The notes beneath the pieces were generated by a model. It had not been told where the DNA came from. It ran no database searches and saw nothing but the letters and a program-made list of their open reading frames with translations. A program made the position numbers and the translations under genes. A stretch of 64,000 nucleotides of DNA from assembly GCF_003144325.1 (NCBI RefSeq), contig NZ_PENS01000002.1:1-64000 (forward strand), in the 5' to 3' direction. Origin of the DNA: Proteus terrae (GTDB taxonomy: Bacteria > Pseudomonadota > Gammaproteobacteria > Enterobacterales > Enterobacteriaceae). Shown here piece after piece: positions 10,377-21,922 of the stretch (position 1 is its first letter; each line of letters opens with the position of its first letter).

Positions 10377-12107
10377 ATGAAATCACACACTCAAGCACCC
10401 TTAGTGGTTGAAGGGAAACTGGCTGATAGTGAACGCATGAAAAAAGAGAGTCATTTTTTACGCGGCACTATTACAGAAGACTTACAAAATGGTTTAACGG
10501 GTGGTTTTGAAGGCGATAACTTTCTATTGATCCGCTTTCATGGCATGTATCAACAAGATGACAGAGATATTCGCGCTGAACGTGCGGAGCAAATGTTAGA
10601 ACCTCGTCATGCAATGATGCTACGTTGCCGCTTACCTGGGGGTATTATTTCGCCTAAACAGTGGCTTAGTATTGATAAGTTTGCGACTGAAAATACGCTT
10701 TATGGCAGTATTCGTATTACCAATCGTCAAACATTTCAATTTCATGGCATTTTAAAGGGCAATGTAAAACCTGCTCATCAAATGTTGGTGGCAACAGGTC
10801 TGGATGCTTTAGCGACAGCGAACGATGTTAACCGTAACGTGTTATGTACTTCAAACCCAGTGCAATCTTCATTACACCAAGAAGCGTATGAGTGGGCGAA
10901 AAAAATATCAGAACATCTGTTACCCCGCACCCATGCTTATGCGGAAATTTGGTTAGATAAAGAGAAAATCGCAACAACAGACGAAGAGCCTATTTTAGGA
11001 GAAACCTATTTACCACGGAAATTTAAAACCTCGGTGGTGATCCCGCCTCACAATGATGTTGATCTTCATGCTAATGATATGAATTTTATTACGATTGCTG
11101 AAAACGGGCATTTAGTTGGTTTTAACGTGCTTGTGGGTGGCGGTCTTGCAATGACACATGGCGATAAAAATACTTTTCCTCGCTTAGCCAGTGAGTTTGG
11201 TTATATCCCTATTGAGAAGACATTGGCAATTGCAGAAGCCATTGTGACGACTCAACGTGATTGGGGAAATCGAACTGAACGTAAAAATGCAAAAACAAAA
11301 TATACACTGGAACGTGTTGGTATAGAGACATTTAAACAAGAGGTTGAACGTCGTTCTGGAGTAATTTTTGAGGCTATTAGACCTTATGAATTTACCCATC
11401 GAGGTGATCAAATCGGTTGGTTAAAAGGTGTTGATAATAAATGGCACCTAACTTTATTTATTGAAAGTGGGCGATTGATTGATACGCCAGATACTCCATT
11501 AAAAACAGGCGTGGCGGAAATAGCCAAAATTCATCAAGGTGATTTCCGACTGACTGCTAATCAAAATTTAATAGTGGCAGGTGTATTAGAGAGTGAAAAA
11601 GCCAATATTGAAGCGATTGCTCGTCGATATGGTTTGATGAATAGCCAAATTACACCACTGCGTGAACATGCGATGGCGTGTGTTTCTTTCCCAACTTGCC
11701 CATTAGCGATGGCAGAAGCTGAACGCTTTTTGCCTTCATTCACCGATATCCTTGATAGTTTGATGACAAAACATGGTGTGAGTGACGAGTATATTGTTGT
11801 GCGTGTAACAGGATGCCCGAATGGTTGTGGTCGGGCTATGTTGGCAGAAGTTGGGCTGGTGGGTAAAGCACCTGATCGTTACAACTTGTATTTAGGGGGA
11901 AATCGCATTGGGACACGTATTCCTAGAATGTATCGTGAAAATATTACCTCGCAAGAAATCATTGCAATACTGGATCCACTGATTGGTGAATGGGCAATTT
12001 CTCGTCATAACAATGAAGGTTTCGGTGATTTTCTTATCCGCACTGATGTTGTTAAACCTGTACTGAATTCAGCGATTGATTTTTATGAAGTGCAGGAGGC
12101 GGTATGA
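10377..12107 (+). CDS. cysI: Sulfite reductase hemoprotein subunit CysI
   Basis: A 576-residue siroheme/4Fe-4S enzyme (E. coli 570). The four cluster cysteines are Cys435 and Cys441 (CVSFPTC) and Cys480 and Cys484 ([10 protein letters not shown]), equivalent to E. coli 434/440/479/483, one also bridging siroheme. Substrate-binding arginine motifs such as [14 protein letters not shown] are present. It reduces sulfite to sulfide by six electrons supplied by CysJ. Start codon follows directly on the cysJ stop, and the ATGA overlap with cysH indicates translational coupling. Confidence 0.97.
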   Translation: MKSHTQAPLVVEGKLADSERMKKESHFLRGTITEDLQNGLTGGFEGDNFLLIRFHGMYQQDDRDIRAERAEQMLEPRHAMMLRCRLPGGIISPKQWLSIDKFATENTLYGSIRITNRQTFQFHGILKGNVKPAHQMLVATGLDALATANDVNRNVLCTSNPVQSSLHQEAYEWAKKISEHLLPRTHAYAEIWLDKEKIATTDEEPILGETYLPRKFKTSVVIPPHNDVDLHANDMNFITIAENGHLVGFNVLVGGGLAMTHGDKNTFPRLASEFGYIPIEKTLAIAEAIVTTQRDWGNRTERKNAKTKYTLERVGIETFKQEVERRSGVIFEAIRPYEFTHRGDQIGWLKGVDNKWHLTLFIESGRLIDTPDTPLKTGVAEIAKIHQGDFRLTANQNLIVAGVLESEKANIEAIARRYGLMNSQITPLREHAMACVSFPTCPLAMAEAERFLPSFTDILDSLMTKHGVSDEYIVVRVTGCPNGCGRAMLAEVGLVGKAPDRYNLYLGGNRIGTRIPRMYRENITSQEIIAILDPLIGEWAISRHNNEGFGDFLIRTDVVKPVLNSAIDFYEVQEAV

Positions 12108-12835
12108 GTTTATTTCAGCTTGCTTCGCTAAAACAGTTACCTGTTGAAGAACAAACACATGCTTTGAGCGAGATTAATCAACAGCTAGAGCAATTAAGCG
12201 CCATTGAACGGGTTATTTGGGCTTTAGAACATTTGCCTAAAGCCTATGTATTAAGCTCTAGTTTTGGTATTCAAGCTGCGGTATGTCTGCATTTAATCAC
12301 TCGGCAATATCCTGAAATTCCTGTGATTTTGACTGATACAGGTTACCTGTTTCCTGAAACCTATCAATTTATTGATACATTGACTCAGCAGTTACAACTT
12401 AACTTGAAGATCTATCGAGCTGAAATATCTTCATCTTGGCAAGAAGCGCGCTATGGCAAACTTTGGTTAGAAGGCATTGATGGTATTGAACGTTATAACC
12501 AGATAAATAAAGTAGAGCCGATGGAAAGGGCGTTAAAAGCATTACAGGCTCAAACATGGTTTGCAGGTCTTCGCCGACAACAAGCTAAAAGCCGTGAACA
12601 TTTACCAGTGCTTTCAATCGCAAAAGGGATCTTTAAGTTTTTACCTATCGTTGATTGGGATAATAAGCAGGTCTATCAATATCTTAAAGAGAACGACTTA
12701 CCTTATCACCCTTTATGGGAACAAGGCTATCTCTCTGTAGGAGATACTCATACAACCCGAAAATGGGAAGAGGGTATGAGTGAAGAAGATACACGATTTT
12801 TCGGCTTAAAACGTGAGTGTGGATTACACGAATAA
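12104..12835 (+). CDS. cysH: Phosphoadenylyl-sulfate (PAPS) reductase CysH
   Basis: A 243-residue adenine-nucleotide alpha-hydrolase family reductase. The PAPS-binding segment [10 protein letters not shown] and the catalytic C-terminal Cys239 (KRECGLHE) match E. coli CysH; the extra cysteines of the iron-sulfur APS reductases are absent, fitting thioredoxin-dependent PAPS reduction to sulfite. ATG overlaps the cysI stop (ATGA). Last gene of cysJIH. Confidence 0.97.
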   Translation: MSLFQLASLKQLPVEEQTHALSEINQQLEQLSAIERVIWALEHLPKAYVLSSSFGIQAAVCLHLITRQYPEIPVILTDTGYLFPETYQFIDTLTQQLQLNLKIYRAEISSSWQEARYGKLWLEGIDGIERYNQINKVEPMERALKALQAQTWFAGLRRQQAKSREHLPVLSIAKGIFKFLPIVDWDNKQVYQYLKENDLPYHPLWEQGYLSVGDTHTTRKWEEGMSEEDTRFFGLKRECGLHE

Positions 12836-12862
12836 CGTCATTATCTACCAATAAATAATTGG

Positions 12863-12890
12863 GGGAATAGAGCTTATCTATTGCCCTTTT
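12863..12890 (+). terminator. Probable terminator after cysJIH
   Basis: GGGAATAGA (12863-12871) pairs with TCTATTGCCC (12877-12886) with one bulged G, followed by a short T run. It separates cysJIH from cysG, suggesting two transcription units. The following 150 bases up to cysG probably carry the second cys promoter, which I could not pinpoint. Confidence 0.6.
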
Positions 12891-13040
12891 TGTCATTTTT
12901 AAAATTATAACTATTTGAAAAAACTTTATTTTTCCTTATTCCTTTCAGTTCCATCACATAGCTTTTTGTCATTTCATAACTTCTAAAGCACCTTTTATAG
13001 TCGTTAGTTATAAAGTGAACAACGAAGGTGAAATGCGCGT

Positions 13041-14465
13041 ATGGATTACCTACCCTTATTTGTGGAATTAAAAGAACGCCCAGTGTTATTGGTTGGTGGT
13101 GGTCATGTTGCTGCGCGTAAAGCTTTGCTGTTGTTAAGAGCTGGCGCTCGCTTAAGGGTGATTGCACCTCAGTTGTGTGATGAATTACACCTCGCCTATC
13201 AGCAAGATAAAATTGAATGGGTATCAGCAAAATATCAATCTGAACATCTATTAGGAATGATGCTTGTAATTGTAGCCACTGATGACAGTGTGCTTAATCA
13301 GCAAGTTTATCTTGATGCACAAGCACGGCATATTTTTGTCAATGTGGTGGATTCACAACCTCAATGCTCATTTATTTTTCCTGCCATTATCGATAGAAAT
13401 CCTATTTTGATTGCCATTTCATCAGCAGGAAAAGCACCTGTTTTAGTGCGAATGATCCGTGAAAAGTTAGAAGCCTTATTGCCAAGTTCATTAGGCGCAA
13501 TGGCGACAATAGCAGGAAAATGGCGCAACAAAGTGAAACAGCACTTAGAGACTTTTCAAGCTCGTTGTCGTTTTTGGGAGCAAGCTTTCAGCGGTAAATT
13601 TGCTTCTTTAGTGGCAAGCGATCAATTAGCACAAGCAGAAGCCTTGCTTGAACAACAATTGAAACAAAAAGAGTGCCAACAAGGCGAACTTGCATTGGTT
13701 GGGGCTGGTCCCGGTGATGCAGGGTTATTAACACTGCGCGGTTTACAGGTTATTCAACAAGCTGAAGTTGTGCTCTACGACAGTTTAGTGAGCCCAGAGG
13801 TTTTAGAGCTTGTTCGCCGTGATGCTGACACTATTTGTGTAGGTAAAAGAGCGGGACACCATAGTGTTTCTCAAGAAGAAACCAATGCACTTATTGTGAA
13901 ATATGCGCAACTTGGTAAACGCGTTGTTCGATTAAAAGGTGGCGATCCCTTTATTTTTGGACGTGGTGGTGAAGAAATTGAAGTTGCTATCGCGCATGGG
14001 ATCTCTTTTCAAGTTGTACCGGGGATCACTGCAGCGAGCGGAGCTAGTGCCTATGCGGGGATCCCGTTAACCCACCGACAATATGCTCAAAGTGTCACCT
14101 TTATGACAGGGCATTGTAAAACGGATGGGATCGAGCCGGATTGGGCATCGTTAGCGCAAGCTAACCACACTCTCGCTATTTATATGGGAACAGCAAAAGC
14201 AGAGCTTATTAGCCAGCGTTTAATCAAACTAGGACGTTCTCCATTAACGCCTATCGCGGTGATTAGTTGTGGCACTCGTGGTGATCAGCAGGTCTTCACG
14301 GGAAATCTAACACAATTAGCGCAGTTAGCTGAAAAAGCACCGACTCCCGCTTTATTAATTGTGGGAGAAGTCGCTGCACTACATCACCAACTTGCGTGGT
14401 TTGGTGATAGATACGCTTATCAATCCTTACCGTCACTCCATTCACCTTTGGTTCATTTTGCCTAA
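13041..14465 (+). CDS. cysG: Siroheme synthase CysG (trifunctional)
   Basis: A 474-residue fusion. The N-terminal half has the NAD-binding precorrin-2 dehydrogenase/ferrochelatase fold ([18 protein letters not shown], residues about 14-33). The C-terminal half (from about residue 218) is uroporphyrinogen-III C-methyltransferase with [29 protein letters not shown] and VPGITAASG. It makes siroheme, the CysI cofactor. It begins the cysG-cysD-cysN-cysC operon, 11 bases upstream of cysD. In E. coli cysG sits with nirBDC, so this linkage ties cofactor supply directly to sulfate assimilation. Confidence 0.96.
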   Translation: MDYLPLFVELKERPVLLVGGGHVAARKALLLLRAGARLRVIAPQLCDELHLAYQQDKIEWVSAKYQSEHLLGMMLVIVATDDSVLNQQVYLDAQARHIFVNVVDSQPQCSFIFPAIIDRNPILIAISSAGKAPVLVRMIREKLEALLPSSLGAMATIAGKWRNKVKQHLETFQARCRFWEQAFSGKFASLVASDQLAQAEALLEQQLKQKECQQGELALVGAGPGDAGLLTLRGLQVIQQAEVVLYDSLVSPEVLELVRRDADTICVGKRAGHHSVSQEETNALIVKYAQLGKRVVRLKGGDPFIFGRGGEEIEVAIAHGISFQVVPGITAASGASAYAGIPLTHRQYAQSVTFMTGHCKTDGIEPDWASLAQANHTLAIYMGTAKAELISQRLIKLGRSPLTPIAVISCGTRGDQQVFTGNLTQLAQLAEKAPTPALLIVGEVAALHHQLAWFGDRYAYQSLPSLHSPLVHFA

Positions 14466-14476
14466 ACGAGGTTGTT

Positions 14477-15385
14477 ATGAATGAAACACAGTTAACCCAT
14501 CTTCAGCAATTAGAAGCAGAAAGTATTTATATTCTGCGTGAGGTTGTCGCTGAATTTGAAAATCCCGTCATGCTTTATTCAATAGGCAAAGATTCCTCGG
14601 TGATGTTGCATTTAGCTCGTAAGGCATTTTATCCCGCGAAATTACCTTTTCCTTTGTTGCATGTTGATACGGGCTGGAAGTTTCGAGAAATGTATGAATT
14701 TCGAGATAAAACGGCTAAAGAATATGACTTTGATCTTAAGGTTTATCGAAATCCACAAGGGGTAGAACTTGGGATCAATCCGTTTATTCATGGTAGTGCA
14801 AAACACACAGATATCATGAAAACCGAAGGACTAAAGCAAGCCTTAGACAAATATGGGTTTGATGCGGCATTTGGTGGTGCGCGCCGTGACGAAGAAAAAT
14901 CACGAGCTAAAGAACGTATCTATTCGTTTAGAGATAGAAAGCATCGCTGGGATCCGAAAAACCAACGCCCTGAATTATGGAAAAACTATAACGGACAGAT
15001 TAATAAAGGTGAAAGTATTCGTGTGTTTCCGTTATCTAATTGGACAGAACTCGATATTTGGCAATATATCTATTTAGAAAAGATCGACATTGTTCCACTC
15101 TATTTTGCGAAAAATAGACCGGTTATTGAACGTGATGGCACCTTAATTATGGTTGATGACGACAGAATTGATCTAAAACCAGGTGAGGTTATTACACAGC
15201 AAAAAGTAAGATTTAGAACCTTGGGATGTTGGCCATTAACGGGGGCAATTCCTTCACAAGCAGAAACACTACCCGCCATTATTGAAGAAATGCTGATTTC
15301 CACCAGCAGTGAACGACAAGGGCGTTTAATTGACAGTGATCAGTCGGCATCGATGGAACTGAAAAAACGCCAAGGTTATTTTTAA
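14477..15385 (+). CDS. cysD: Sulfate adenylyltransferase small subunit CysD
   Basis: A 302-residue protein of the same length as E. coli CysD. The PP-loop ATP-binding motif [16 protein letters not shown] is at about 35-50, and the [16 protein letters not shown] segment and [14 protein letters not shown] follow the family. With the GTPase CysN it forms adenosine 5'-phosphosulfate from ATP and sulfate. Eleven bases separate it from cysG and from cysN. Confidence 0.97.
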   Translation: MNETQLTHLQQLEAESIYILREVVAEFENPVMLYSIGKDSSVMLHLARKAFYPAKLPFPLLHVDTGWKFREMYEFRDKTAKEYDFDLKVYRNPQGVELGINPFIHGSAKHTDIMKTEGLKQALDKYGFDAAFGGARRDEEKSRAKERIYSFRDRKHRWDPKNQRPELWKNYNGQINKGESIRVFPLSNWTELDIWQYIYLEKIDIVPLYFAKNRPVIERDGTLIMVDDDRIDLKPGEVITQQKVRFRTLGCWPLTGAIPSQAETLPAIIEEMLISTSSERQGRLIDSDQSASMELKKRQGYF

Positions 15386-15396
15386 TTGGAGGAAAT

Positions 15397-16848
15397 ATGG
15401 GACTTTTAGCTATAAAAACGAATCAACTTGTCGCGGGTGAAATCGCACAACAGGGCGGTGTAGAGCGCTATCTCAAGACTCAACAGAATAAAGGATTACT
15501 GCGATTTCTAACCTGTGGCAATGTCGATGATGGAAAAAGCACATTAATAGGACGTTTACTTCATGACACAAGGCAGATCTATGAAGATCAGCTTTCTACA
15601 TTACAAAATGAAAGTAAAAAGATCGGCACTCAAGGTGAAAAGCTCGATCTTGCTTTGCTGGTGGATGGATTAGCGGCAGAAAGAGAGCAAGGGATCACTA
15701 TTGATGTTGCTTATCGCTATTTTTCAACTTCAAAGCGTAAGTTTATTATTGCTGACACACCGGGACATGCTCAATATACCCGCAATATGGCGACAGGTGC
15801 ATCAACAAGTTCACTTTCTATTCTGCTGATCGATGCTCGAAAAGGCGTACAAGAACAAACACGGCGACACAGTTTTATCAGCACACTCCTTGGGATCCGC
15901 CATTTAATCGTTGCAATCAATAAAATGGATCTAGTGGATTATCAGCAAGCAACCTTTGATTCGATCCAACAAGATTATCTTCATTTTGCCGATCAACTCC
16001 CAACGGATCTAACCATTGAGTTTGTTCCTATTTCTGCCCTTGATGGTGACAATGTGGTTTCTCCCTCATTAAATATGTCTTGGTATCAAGGAAAAACGTT
16101 GCTTTCATTATTGGAAAATGCGCCGGTTAAATTAGGTTCAGACGTGCAACCACTGCGTTTCCCTGTGCAATATGTGAATCGTCCAGATTTAGATTTTAGA
16201 GGATACAGCGGTACGGTGTCTTCGGGCGTGCTTTATCAAGGGCAACAAATCAAAGTACTACCTTCAGGAAAACAGACAACGATTAAACGTATTGTCACTT
16301 TTGACGGTGATTTAACACAAGCCAAAGCAGGGCAAGCAATTACACTGGTTTTGGCGGATGAAATTGATATTAGTCGTGGGGATATTATCGTTGATGATAA
16401 CGATACAACCCCCAATATTAGTACTCATGCATTAATTGACGTAGTGTGGATGTCAGAGCAACCTTTAGTACAAGGGCATACTCTAGACATCAAGATCGTA
16501 GGCAAAAAAAGCCGCGTCAAAATAGAGAATATTCATTATCAAGTGGATGTGAATAAGCTTACTCAACAAGTTACGGATAACTTAAGTTTAAATGCAATAG
16601 GTAGTGTTGAAGCCTCATTTGAAGAGCCATTAGTGCTGGATAACTATCAAACCAATGCCGATATGGGCGGGCTTATTTTTATTGATCGACTAAGCAATGT
16701 CACTGTTGGTGCTGGACTTATTCGAGAAACAAGAGATAACGCGATACAAACCACGACACAATATGATGCTTTTGAAATCGAGTTAAACCAGCTTATCCGT
16801 CGCCATTTTCCCCATTGGGGAGCAAGAGATCTTCTTGGAGGAAAATAG
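15397..16848 (+). CDS. cysN: Sulfate adenylyltransferase GTPase subunit CysN
   Basis: A 483-residue translational-GTPase relative. G1 is [15 protein letters not shown] (about 42-56), G3 is [17 protein letters not shown] and G4 is NKMD; beta-barrel domains follow. GTP hydrolysis drives APS formation by CysD. Good AGGA ribosome site upstream. The stop TAG shares its last base with the cysC GTG start. Confidence 0.97.
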   Translation: MGLLAIKTNQLVAGEIAQQGGVERYLKTQQNKGLLRFLTCGNVDDGKSTLIGRLLHDTRQIYEDQLSTLQNESKKIGTQGEKLDLALLVDGLAAEREQGITIDVAYRYFSTSKRKFIIADTPGHAQYTRNMATGASTSSLSILLIDARKGVQEQTRRHSFISTLLGIRHLIVAINKMDLVDYQQATFDSIQQDYLHFADQLPTDLTIEFVPISALDGDNVVSPSLNMSWYQGKTLLSLLENAPVKLGSDVQPLRFPVQYVNRPDLDFRGYSGTVSSGVLYQGQQIKVLPSGKQTTIKRIVTFDGDLTQAKAGQAITLVLADEIDISRGDIIVDDNDTTPNISTHALIDVVWMSEQPLVQGHTLDIKIVGKKSRVKIENIHYQVDVNKLTQQVTDNLSLNAIGSVEASFEEPLVLDNYQTNADMGGLIFIDRLSNVTVGAGLIRETRDNAIQTTTQYDAFEIELNQLIRRHFPHWGARDLLGGK

Positions 16849-17462
16849 TGGTGATAAGCAACGATATTGTTTGGCATCCCCATAAAATTGGATTAAATGA
16901 ACGCGAATCACAACAAACACACAAAGGATGTGTGCTTTGGTTTACAGGCTTATCTGGCTCTGGTAAATCCACACTTGCCGATGCGCTAGAACAAGCGCTT
17001 TATCATTACTCACAAAAGCATTCACTCATCCATACTTATCTATTAGATGGAGATAACTTACGTTATGGATTATGTCGTGATCTTGGATTTAGTGCAGAAG
17101 ATAGGCACGAAAATATCCGTCGTGTGGGTGAAGTGGCTAAATTGATGGTAGATGCGGGACTGATTGTCTTAACGGCTTTTATCTCGCCTTACCAAAAAGA
17201 CAGACAACAAGTTAGAGATCGTTTTGAGCAAGGAAGATTTATTGAGATCTTCGTTGATACGCCACTTTCTGTTTGTGAAGCCCGTGATCCGAAAGGACTT
17301 TATCAAAAAGCAAGACGAGGTGAGATAAAGGAATTTTCAGGTATCGATTCGCCTTATGAACGGCCCATTGATCCCGAATTACATTTAGACGGCACACTTC
17401 CTATAAATACCCTTATCCAACAAATCACCACATACTTACGGCAAAAAAAAATTTACTGTTAA
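16848..17462 (+). CDS. cysC: Adenylyl-sulfate kinase CysC
   Basis: A 204-residue P-loop kinase (E. coli 201) that phosphorylates APS to PAPS. Walker A is [39 protein letters not shown] and the [10 protein letters not shown] segment match the family. GTG 16848 is preferred: GGAGG at 16837-16841 gives normal spacing and the codon overlaps the cysN stop; a second GTG at 16851 is possible. The longer frame from 16815 would lie inside cysN without a ribosome site. Last gene of the operon. Confidence 0.95.
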   Translation: MVISNDIVWHPHKIGLNERESQQTHKGCVLWFTGLSGSGKSTLADALEQALYHYSQKHSLIHTYLLDGDNLRYGLCRDLGFSAEDRHENIRRVGEVAKLMVDAGLIVLTAFISPYQKDRQQVRDRFEQGRFIEIFVDTPLSVCEARDPKGLYQKARRGEIKEFSGIDSPYERPIDPELHLDGTLPINTLIQQITTYLRQKKIYC

Positions 17463-17792
17463 TTTTATGATGGCATTAAATTATCTCTACACCCCCTCAC
17501 ACAAAAAGGGAGGATGTGTAGAGATAATGTATGTATTTAAAGTAAAATATGCATATTACGCCATACTATTTCAAATGCGACTTACGCATTAATTAAGAGC
17601 CCATTTATTTATAAATAACCCCCATAGCACTTCATCTTAATAAGAAAAAATTAAACCTTAATCTGAATTTTATAGAAGTCATCCACGTTTATAGTGAGGA
17701 TAATGGGAATAATAATGTAATATATTCCAGCACTTTTGTGGCGTCTGTGGTTGAGTTGTGGGATGATTAGCCCATTAATCTTGGGGGTGGTA
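17463..17792. other. cysC-ftsB intergenic region with a long hairpin
   Basis: About 330 bases. A 12-bp perfect inverted repeat (TTATCTCTACAC at 17481-17492 with GTGTAGAGATAA at 17516-17527), with inner CCTC/GAGG pairing, lies 18 bases after cysC. It lacks a T tract, so it may be a 3'-end stabiliser or a Rho-assisted stop. The rest is AT-rich and probably contains the ftsB promoter; no gene is visible. Confidence 0.6.
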
Positions 17793-18083
17793 ATGGGGAA
17801 ATTAACAGTCTTACTTCTGATTTTACTTGGCTGGCTACAATATTCATTGTGGTTAGGTAAAAATGGTATCCATGATTACAACAAAGTAACTCAAGAAGTT
17901 GAATCTGCATTGGCGCAAAATACGCAGCTAAAAGAGCGTAATGATCGTCTATTTGCAGAGATTGATGACCTCAATGGCGGGCAAGAAGCGTTAGAAGAGC
18001 GTGCTCGTAGTGAATTAGGAATGATAAAGCCTAATGAGACATTTTTCCGTATTGTGAGCGATAAATCTCAACCACGTCGTTAA
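17793..18083 (+). CDS. ftsB: Cell division protein FtsB
   Basis: A 96-residue bitopic membrane protein. [20 protein letters not shown] supplies the N-terminal membrane helix (about 3-20), GKNGIHDY follows as in E. coli, and residues about 29-65 form a periplasmic coiled coil ending [19 protein letters not shown]. It forms the FtsQLB complex of the divisome. ATG 17793 matches the E. coli start; the upstream in-frame extension to 17736 is not conserved and is rejected. Confidence 0.95.
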   Translation: MGKLTVLLLILLGWLQYSLWLGKNGIHDYNKVTQEVESALAQNTQLKERNDRLFAEIDDLNGGQEALEERARSELGMIKPNETFFRIVSDKSQPRR

Positions 18084-18122
18084 TTTATTGAATTAATAGT
18101 GTGTCCTGATACAAATATCATA

Positions 18123-18869
18123 ATGAATATAACAAACTCTACTCTTCCTATTGTTGCCGTTATTCCGGCAGCCGGTATCGGAAGTCGAATGCAATCAGTC
18201 TGCCCAAAACAATATTTGAAGATTGGCGGATTGACTATTCTTGAACATACCATTAATGCCTTATTGAAACACCCACGTATAACGCAAATTATCGTGGCAA
18301 TCAGCCCTAATGACAGCTACTTTCACACTTTACCTTTAGCGCAAGATAAAAGAATAATTACGGTTGATGGTGGTGGTGAACGCGCTGACTCCGTATTGTC
18401 AGGTTTAGAATATGTCACTCAACATTTTCCTGAAAACACATGGGCATTAGTTCACGATGCAGCAAGACCTTGCCTACATTTTGGCGATCTTGATCATCTA
18501 ATTAAACTCATTGATGAAAACGTGATGAAACCTCACTTTTGTGGTGGCATTCTTGCGACACCGGTTCGCGATACAATGAAACGTAGTCATCACCAAGATA
18601 ACCATATTGAACAAACAGTAGAAAGAACAACGCTATGGCATGCTTTAACGCCACAATTCTTTCCTGCATTGTTATTAAAACAAAATATAGAAAATGCACT
18701 CTCTCAAAAAGCAACGATCACTGATGAAGCCTCAGCGATGGAGTTTGCTGGATATGAACCTTTATTAGTCAAAGGTCGTGCAGATAATATCAAAGTTACT
18801 CAGCCAGAAGATTTAGCGCTTGCAGAGTTTTTCCTCTCACGCCAAATCATCAGTATAAGGAACACATAA
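18123..18869 (+). CDS. ispD: 2-C-methyl-D-erythritol 4-phosphate cytidylyltransferase IspD
   Basis: A 248-residue nucleotidyltransferase of the MEP isoprenoid pathway. [18 protein letters not shown] is the CTP-binding N-terminal motif; [16 protein letters not shown] and the final [18 protein letters not shown] are family signatures. ATG 18123 is preferred because the preceding in-frame GTG (18099) adds unconserved residues; neither has a strong ribosome site, so the start is uncertain. It lies between ftsB and ispF as in E. coli. Confidence 0.95.
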   Translation: MNITNSTLPIVAVIPAAGIGSRMQSVCPKQYLKIGGLTILEHTINALLKHPRITQIIVAISPNDSYFHTLPLAQDKRIITVDGGGERADSVLSGLEYVTQHFPENTWALVHDAARPCLHFGDLDHLIKLIDENVMKPHFCGGILATPVRDTMKRSHHQDNHIEQTVERTTLWHALTPQFFPALLLKQNIENALSQKATITDEASAMEFAGYEPLLVKGRADNIKVTQPEDLALAEFFLSRQIISIRNT

Positions 18870-18872
18870 TAA

Positions 18873-19358
18873 ATGAGAATTGGACACGGTTACGACGTAC
18901 ATAAATTTGGTGGTGAAGGCCCTATTATTATTGGCGGTGTCAGAGTTCCTTATGAACAAGGGTTATTAGCTCACTCTGATGGCGATGTAGTATTACATGC
19001 AGTTACAGATGCTATTTTAGGTGCGGTGGCAATGGGTGATATTGGCACATTGTTTCCTGATACCGATCCCGCATACAAAGGCGCAGATAGCCGTGTACTC
19101 CTTCGTGAAGCCTTCTCACGGGTAAGAGAAAAAGGTTACCGAATTGGCAATTTAGATGTCACGATCATTGCTCAAGCTCCCAAAATGCTACCTCATACAC
19201 CACAAATGCGCGTCAATATTGCAGAAGATCTTCATTGCCACGTTGATGACATCAATGTGAAAGCGACCACAACAGAAAAGCTTGGATTTGTCGGTAGAAA
19301 AGAAGGCATTGCCTGTGAAGCCGTTGTTTTACTAATGAAAGAGTCATTACCTGAATGA
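18873..19358 (+). CDS. ispF: 2-C-methyl-D-erythritol 2,4-cyclodiphosphate synthase IspF
   Basis: A 161-residue trimeric zinc enzyme following ispD after 3 bases. Metal ligands Asp8 and His10 lie in GHGYDVHKF and the third in [26 protein letters not shown] is the conserved C-terminal motif. Fifth step of the MEP pathway. Its end overlaps the truD start by four bases (ATGA). Confidence 0.97.
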   Translation: MRIGHGYDVHKFGGEGPIIIGGVRVPYEQGLLAHSDGDVVLHAVTDAILGAVAMGDIGTLFPDTDPAYKGADSRVLLREAFSRVREKGYRIGNLDVTIIAQAPKMLPHTPQMRVNIAEDLHCHVDDINVKATTTEKLGFVGRKEGIACEAVVLLMKESLPE

Positions 19359-20407
19359 GTGATTTACCCGAACTCCGTTGGTTACATGGAAAACCACAAG
19401 CAACAGGTTTGTTAAAGTCAATTCCTGAAGATTTTATTGTCTGTGAAGATCTTGGCTTCACCCTTGATGGTGAAGGTGAGCATGTCATGGTGAAAATCAG
19501 AAAAACAGGTTGTAATACGGCTTTTGTTGCTGAAAAATTAGCAAAATTTGTTGGGATCCATCCTCGTGATGCCAGTTACGCTGGTCTAAAAGACAGAAAT
19601 GCAGTGACTGAACAATGGTTTTGTCTGCGTATGCCGGGTAAAGAGATGCCTGATTTCAGCCAACTCGCTTTAGAAGGTTGTGAAATTCTAGAAACGACTC
19701 GTCAGCAACGTAAATTACGTATAGGAACACTAAAAGGTAATCACTTTACATTGGTGCTACGAGATATTTCTGATCGCAATTTTGTTGATGCTCGTTTGGC
19801 GCAAATAAAAGCAAAAGGCATCCCTAACTATTTTGGTGCTCAACGATTTGGTCGTAATGGTGATAATTTACGACAAGCCATGCGTTGGGCAACAGACGAA
19901 ATCCGCGTAAAAGAACGAGGAAAGCGTAGCTTTTATCTCTCCGCAGCCCGTAGTGCGATGTTTAATCATATTGTCAGCAAAAGATTGGAATGCGATTTAT
20001 ATTCAAAAGTGATACTCGGTGATGCAATGCAACTTCATGGGCGAGGTAGCTGGTTTGTTGTTGATGAAGCAGAGCTGACTCAAACACAAACTCGTTATGA
20101 AGAGCATGATGTTCATATTACTGCACCTTTACCGGGTAAAGGTGATTTAGGTACACAATCACAAGCATTAGATTTTGAAACTGAAAATCTGGCAGAATAT
20201 GAAGCCTTCTGGTCGTTAGCTCGACAAGAACGCGTTGATAATACAAGACGTGCTATCAATGTATTGCCAGAAAATATGTCATGGAATTGGGTAGACGATA
20301 CCACTGTTTCTTTGTCATTCTTTTTACCTGCAGGAAGCTTTGCAACTAGCGTTGTACGTGAATTAATTTTATTAGGGAATGATGATGCTGAAAATATTGG
20401 TGAGTAA
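19355..20407 (+). CDS. truD: tRNA pseudouridine(13) synthase TruD
   Basis: A 350-residue pseudouridine synthase. The catalytic aspartate is Asp80 in [13 protein letters not shown], identical in context to E. coli TruD, and the [15 protein letters not shown] motif follows. It modifies U13 of tRNA-Glu. It overlaps ispF at its start and surE at its end, in a tightly packed operon. Confidence 0.96.
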   Translation: MSDLPELRWLHGKPQATGLLKSIPEDFIVCEDLGFTLDGEGEHVMVKIRKTGCNTAFVAEKLAKFVGIHPRDASYAGLKDRNAVTEQWFCLRMPGKEMPDFSQLALEGCEILETTRQQRKLRIGTLKGNHFTLVLRDISDRNFVDARLAQIKAKGIPNYFGAQRFGRNGDNLRQAMRWATDEIRVKERGKRSFYLSAARSAMFNHIVSKRLECDLYSKVILGDAMQLHGRGSWFVVDEAELTQTQTRYEEHDVHITAPLPGKGDLGTQSQALDFETENLAEYEAFWSLARQERVDNTRRAINVLPENMSWNWVDDTTVSLSFFLPAGSFATSVVRELILLGNDDAENIGE

Positions 20408-21149
20408 TGACGATGGTGTGATGGCGAAGGGGATACAGACCCTCGCTAAAGCATTACGTCAGCGTTATGATGTACAAATTGTTGCACCTGATCGCAATCG
20501 TAGTGCTGCATCTAACTCTTTAACAATCGACAAACCTCTACGTAAGCAAGAGCTTGAGAACGGGGATATTGCGATTGTTGAGGGTACACCAACAGATTGT
20601 GTTTATCTTGGTGTAAATCATTTAGTGCGCCCTCGTCCTGATATTGTGGTTTCTGGTATTAATCATGGCCCTAATTTGGGTGATGATGTTATTTATTCAG
20701 GTACGGTTGCTGCGGCAACAGAAGGGCGTTTTTTAGGTTTACCTGCCATTGCTGTTTCACTTGATGGTGAAACGCACTTTGAGACAGCAGCTCAAGTAAC
20801 TTGTGAAGTCTTGGCAATGTTACAACAAGTACCTTTAAGAGCCGGAAATATTCTCAATATTAACGTACCTGATATTCCTATTGATGAAGTAAAAGGTTTC
20901 CGTATTACACGCTGTGGTAGTCGTCATGCATCACAACATGTTTATACGCATACCGATCCTAGAGGAAATAGTCTTTATTGGATTGGGCCTCCAGGTGAAA
21001 AAAATGATGTGGGTCCCGATACAGATTTTGCTGCTGTTGATGAAGGTTATGTTTCGATAACCCCATTGCATGTTGATTTAACAGCGTATAAAGCACTTGA
21101 TTTACTACAAAATTGGTTAAATAAAGCAGAGGTCAAAAAAACATGTTAA
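20385..21149 (+). CDS. surE: 5'/3'-nucleotidase SurE
   Basis: A 254-residue metal-dependent phosphatase. SNDDGV (metal Asp9/Asp10), [23 protein letters not shown] and [22 protein letters not shown] are family signatures. Three consecutive ATGs (20379, 20382, 20385) are possible; 20385 gives the family N-terminus and best spacing from AGGG. The reading frame overlaps the end of truD by 23 bases and pcm by 7. Confidence 0.95.
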   Translation: MLKILVSNDDGVMAKGIQTLAKALRQRYDVQIVAPDRNRSAASNSLTIDKPLRKQELENGDIAIVEGTPTDCVYLGVNHLVRPRPDIVVSGINHGPNLGDDVIYSGTVAAATEGRFLGLPAIAVSLDGETHFETAAQVTCEVLAMLQQVPLRAGNILNINVPDIPIDEVKGFRITRCGSRHASQHVYTHTDPRGNSLYWIGPPGEKNDVGPDTDFAAVDEGYVSITPLHVDLTAYKALDLLQNWLNKAEVKKTC

Positions 21150-21769
21150 GTCGGTCAATGAAAGACTTACTGACAATGTTAAAACAGCATGGCATCAAGG
21201 ATGAAAGCCTGTTGGAAGCAATGAGTAAAGTACCTAGAGAGCTTTTTATTGATGAAGCGCTTTCTCATAAGGCTTACGAAAATACGGCTTTGCCTATTGG
21301 CAATGGGCAAACTATTTCACAGCCTTATATTGTTGCCAAAATGACAACATTACTGGAATTACAAAGTACAGATTCTGTATTAGAAATTGGTACAGGTTCG
21401 GGGTATCAAACGGCCGTATTAGCAAATTTAGTCCATCATGTTAGTTCTGTTGAGCGTATAAAGATATTGCAATGGCAAGCTAAACGACGTTTCAAACATC
21501 TTGATTTACATAACATCTCGACACGCCATGGTGATGGATGGGAAGGTTGGTCATCAAAAGCACCGTTTAATGCCATAATAGTGACAGCATGTGCAACAGA
21601 AGTACCACAACAGTTATTGATGCAGTTAGCCGATGGTGGCAGGATGATAATACCTGTTGGTGAACAACAACAAATACTGAAGTTTATCCGACGTTTAGGT
21701 AATGATTTTCACTACCAATCTATAGAAACAGTTAGATTTGTTCCTTTAATTGCAGGCGAGTTAGCATAA
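21143..21769 (+). CDS. pcm: Protein-L-isoaspartate O-methyltransferase
   Basis: A 208-residue SAM-dependent methyltransferase repairing isoaspartyl residues. [21 protein letters not shown] and the SAM motif [16 protein letters not shown] match E. coli Pcm, also 208 residues. ATG overlaps the surE stop by 7 bases; the surE-pcm-nlpD-rpoS order is the usual enterobacterial stress and stationary-phase cluster. Confidence 0.96.
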   Translation: MLSRSMKDLLTMLKQHGIKDESLLEAMSKVPRELFIDEALSHKAYENTALPIGNGQTISQPYIVAKMTTLLELQSTDSVLEIGTGSGYQTAVLANLVHHVSSVERIKILQWQAKRRFKHLDLHNISTRHGDGWEGWSSKAPFNAIIVTACATEVPQQLLMQLADGGRMIIPVGEQQQILKFIRRLGNDFHYQSIETVRFVPLIAGELA

Positions 21770-21922
21770 CTTCCAGATAAATCTGACCGTTTTTTATTAC
21801 TGCTTTTTAATAGCTTGTCGTAATCTGCACTAATAAATGAAACATTTTCAAAAAATTGCAGTCTTTTTGTTTAACTCGACAAATTGCTAGATGCTAATGC
21901 CTTTTTAAAGGGAGAAGGAAGT

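Noticed and set aside
16815-16847. Longer cysC start inside cysN
   Set aside because: No ribosome site and not conserved; GTG 16848 has GGAGG at normal spacing.
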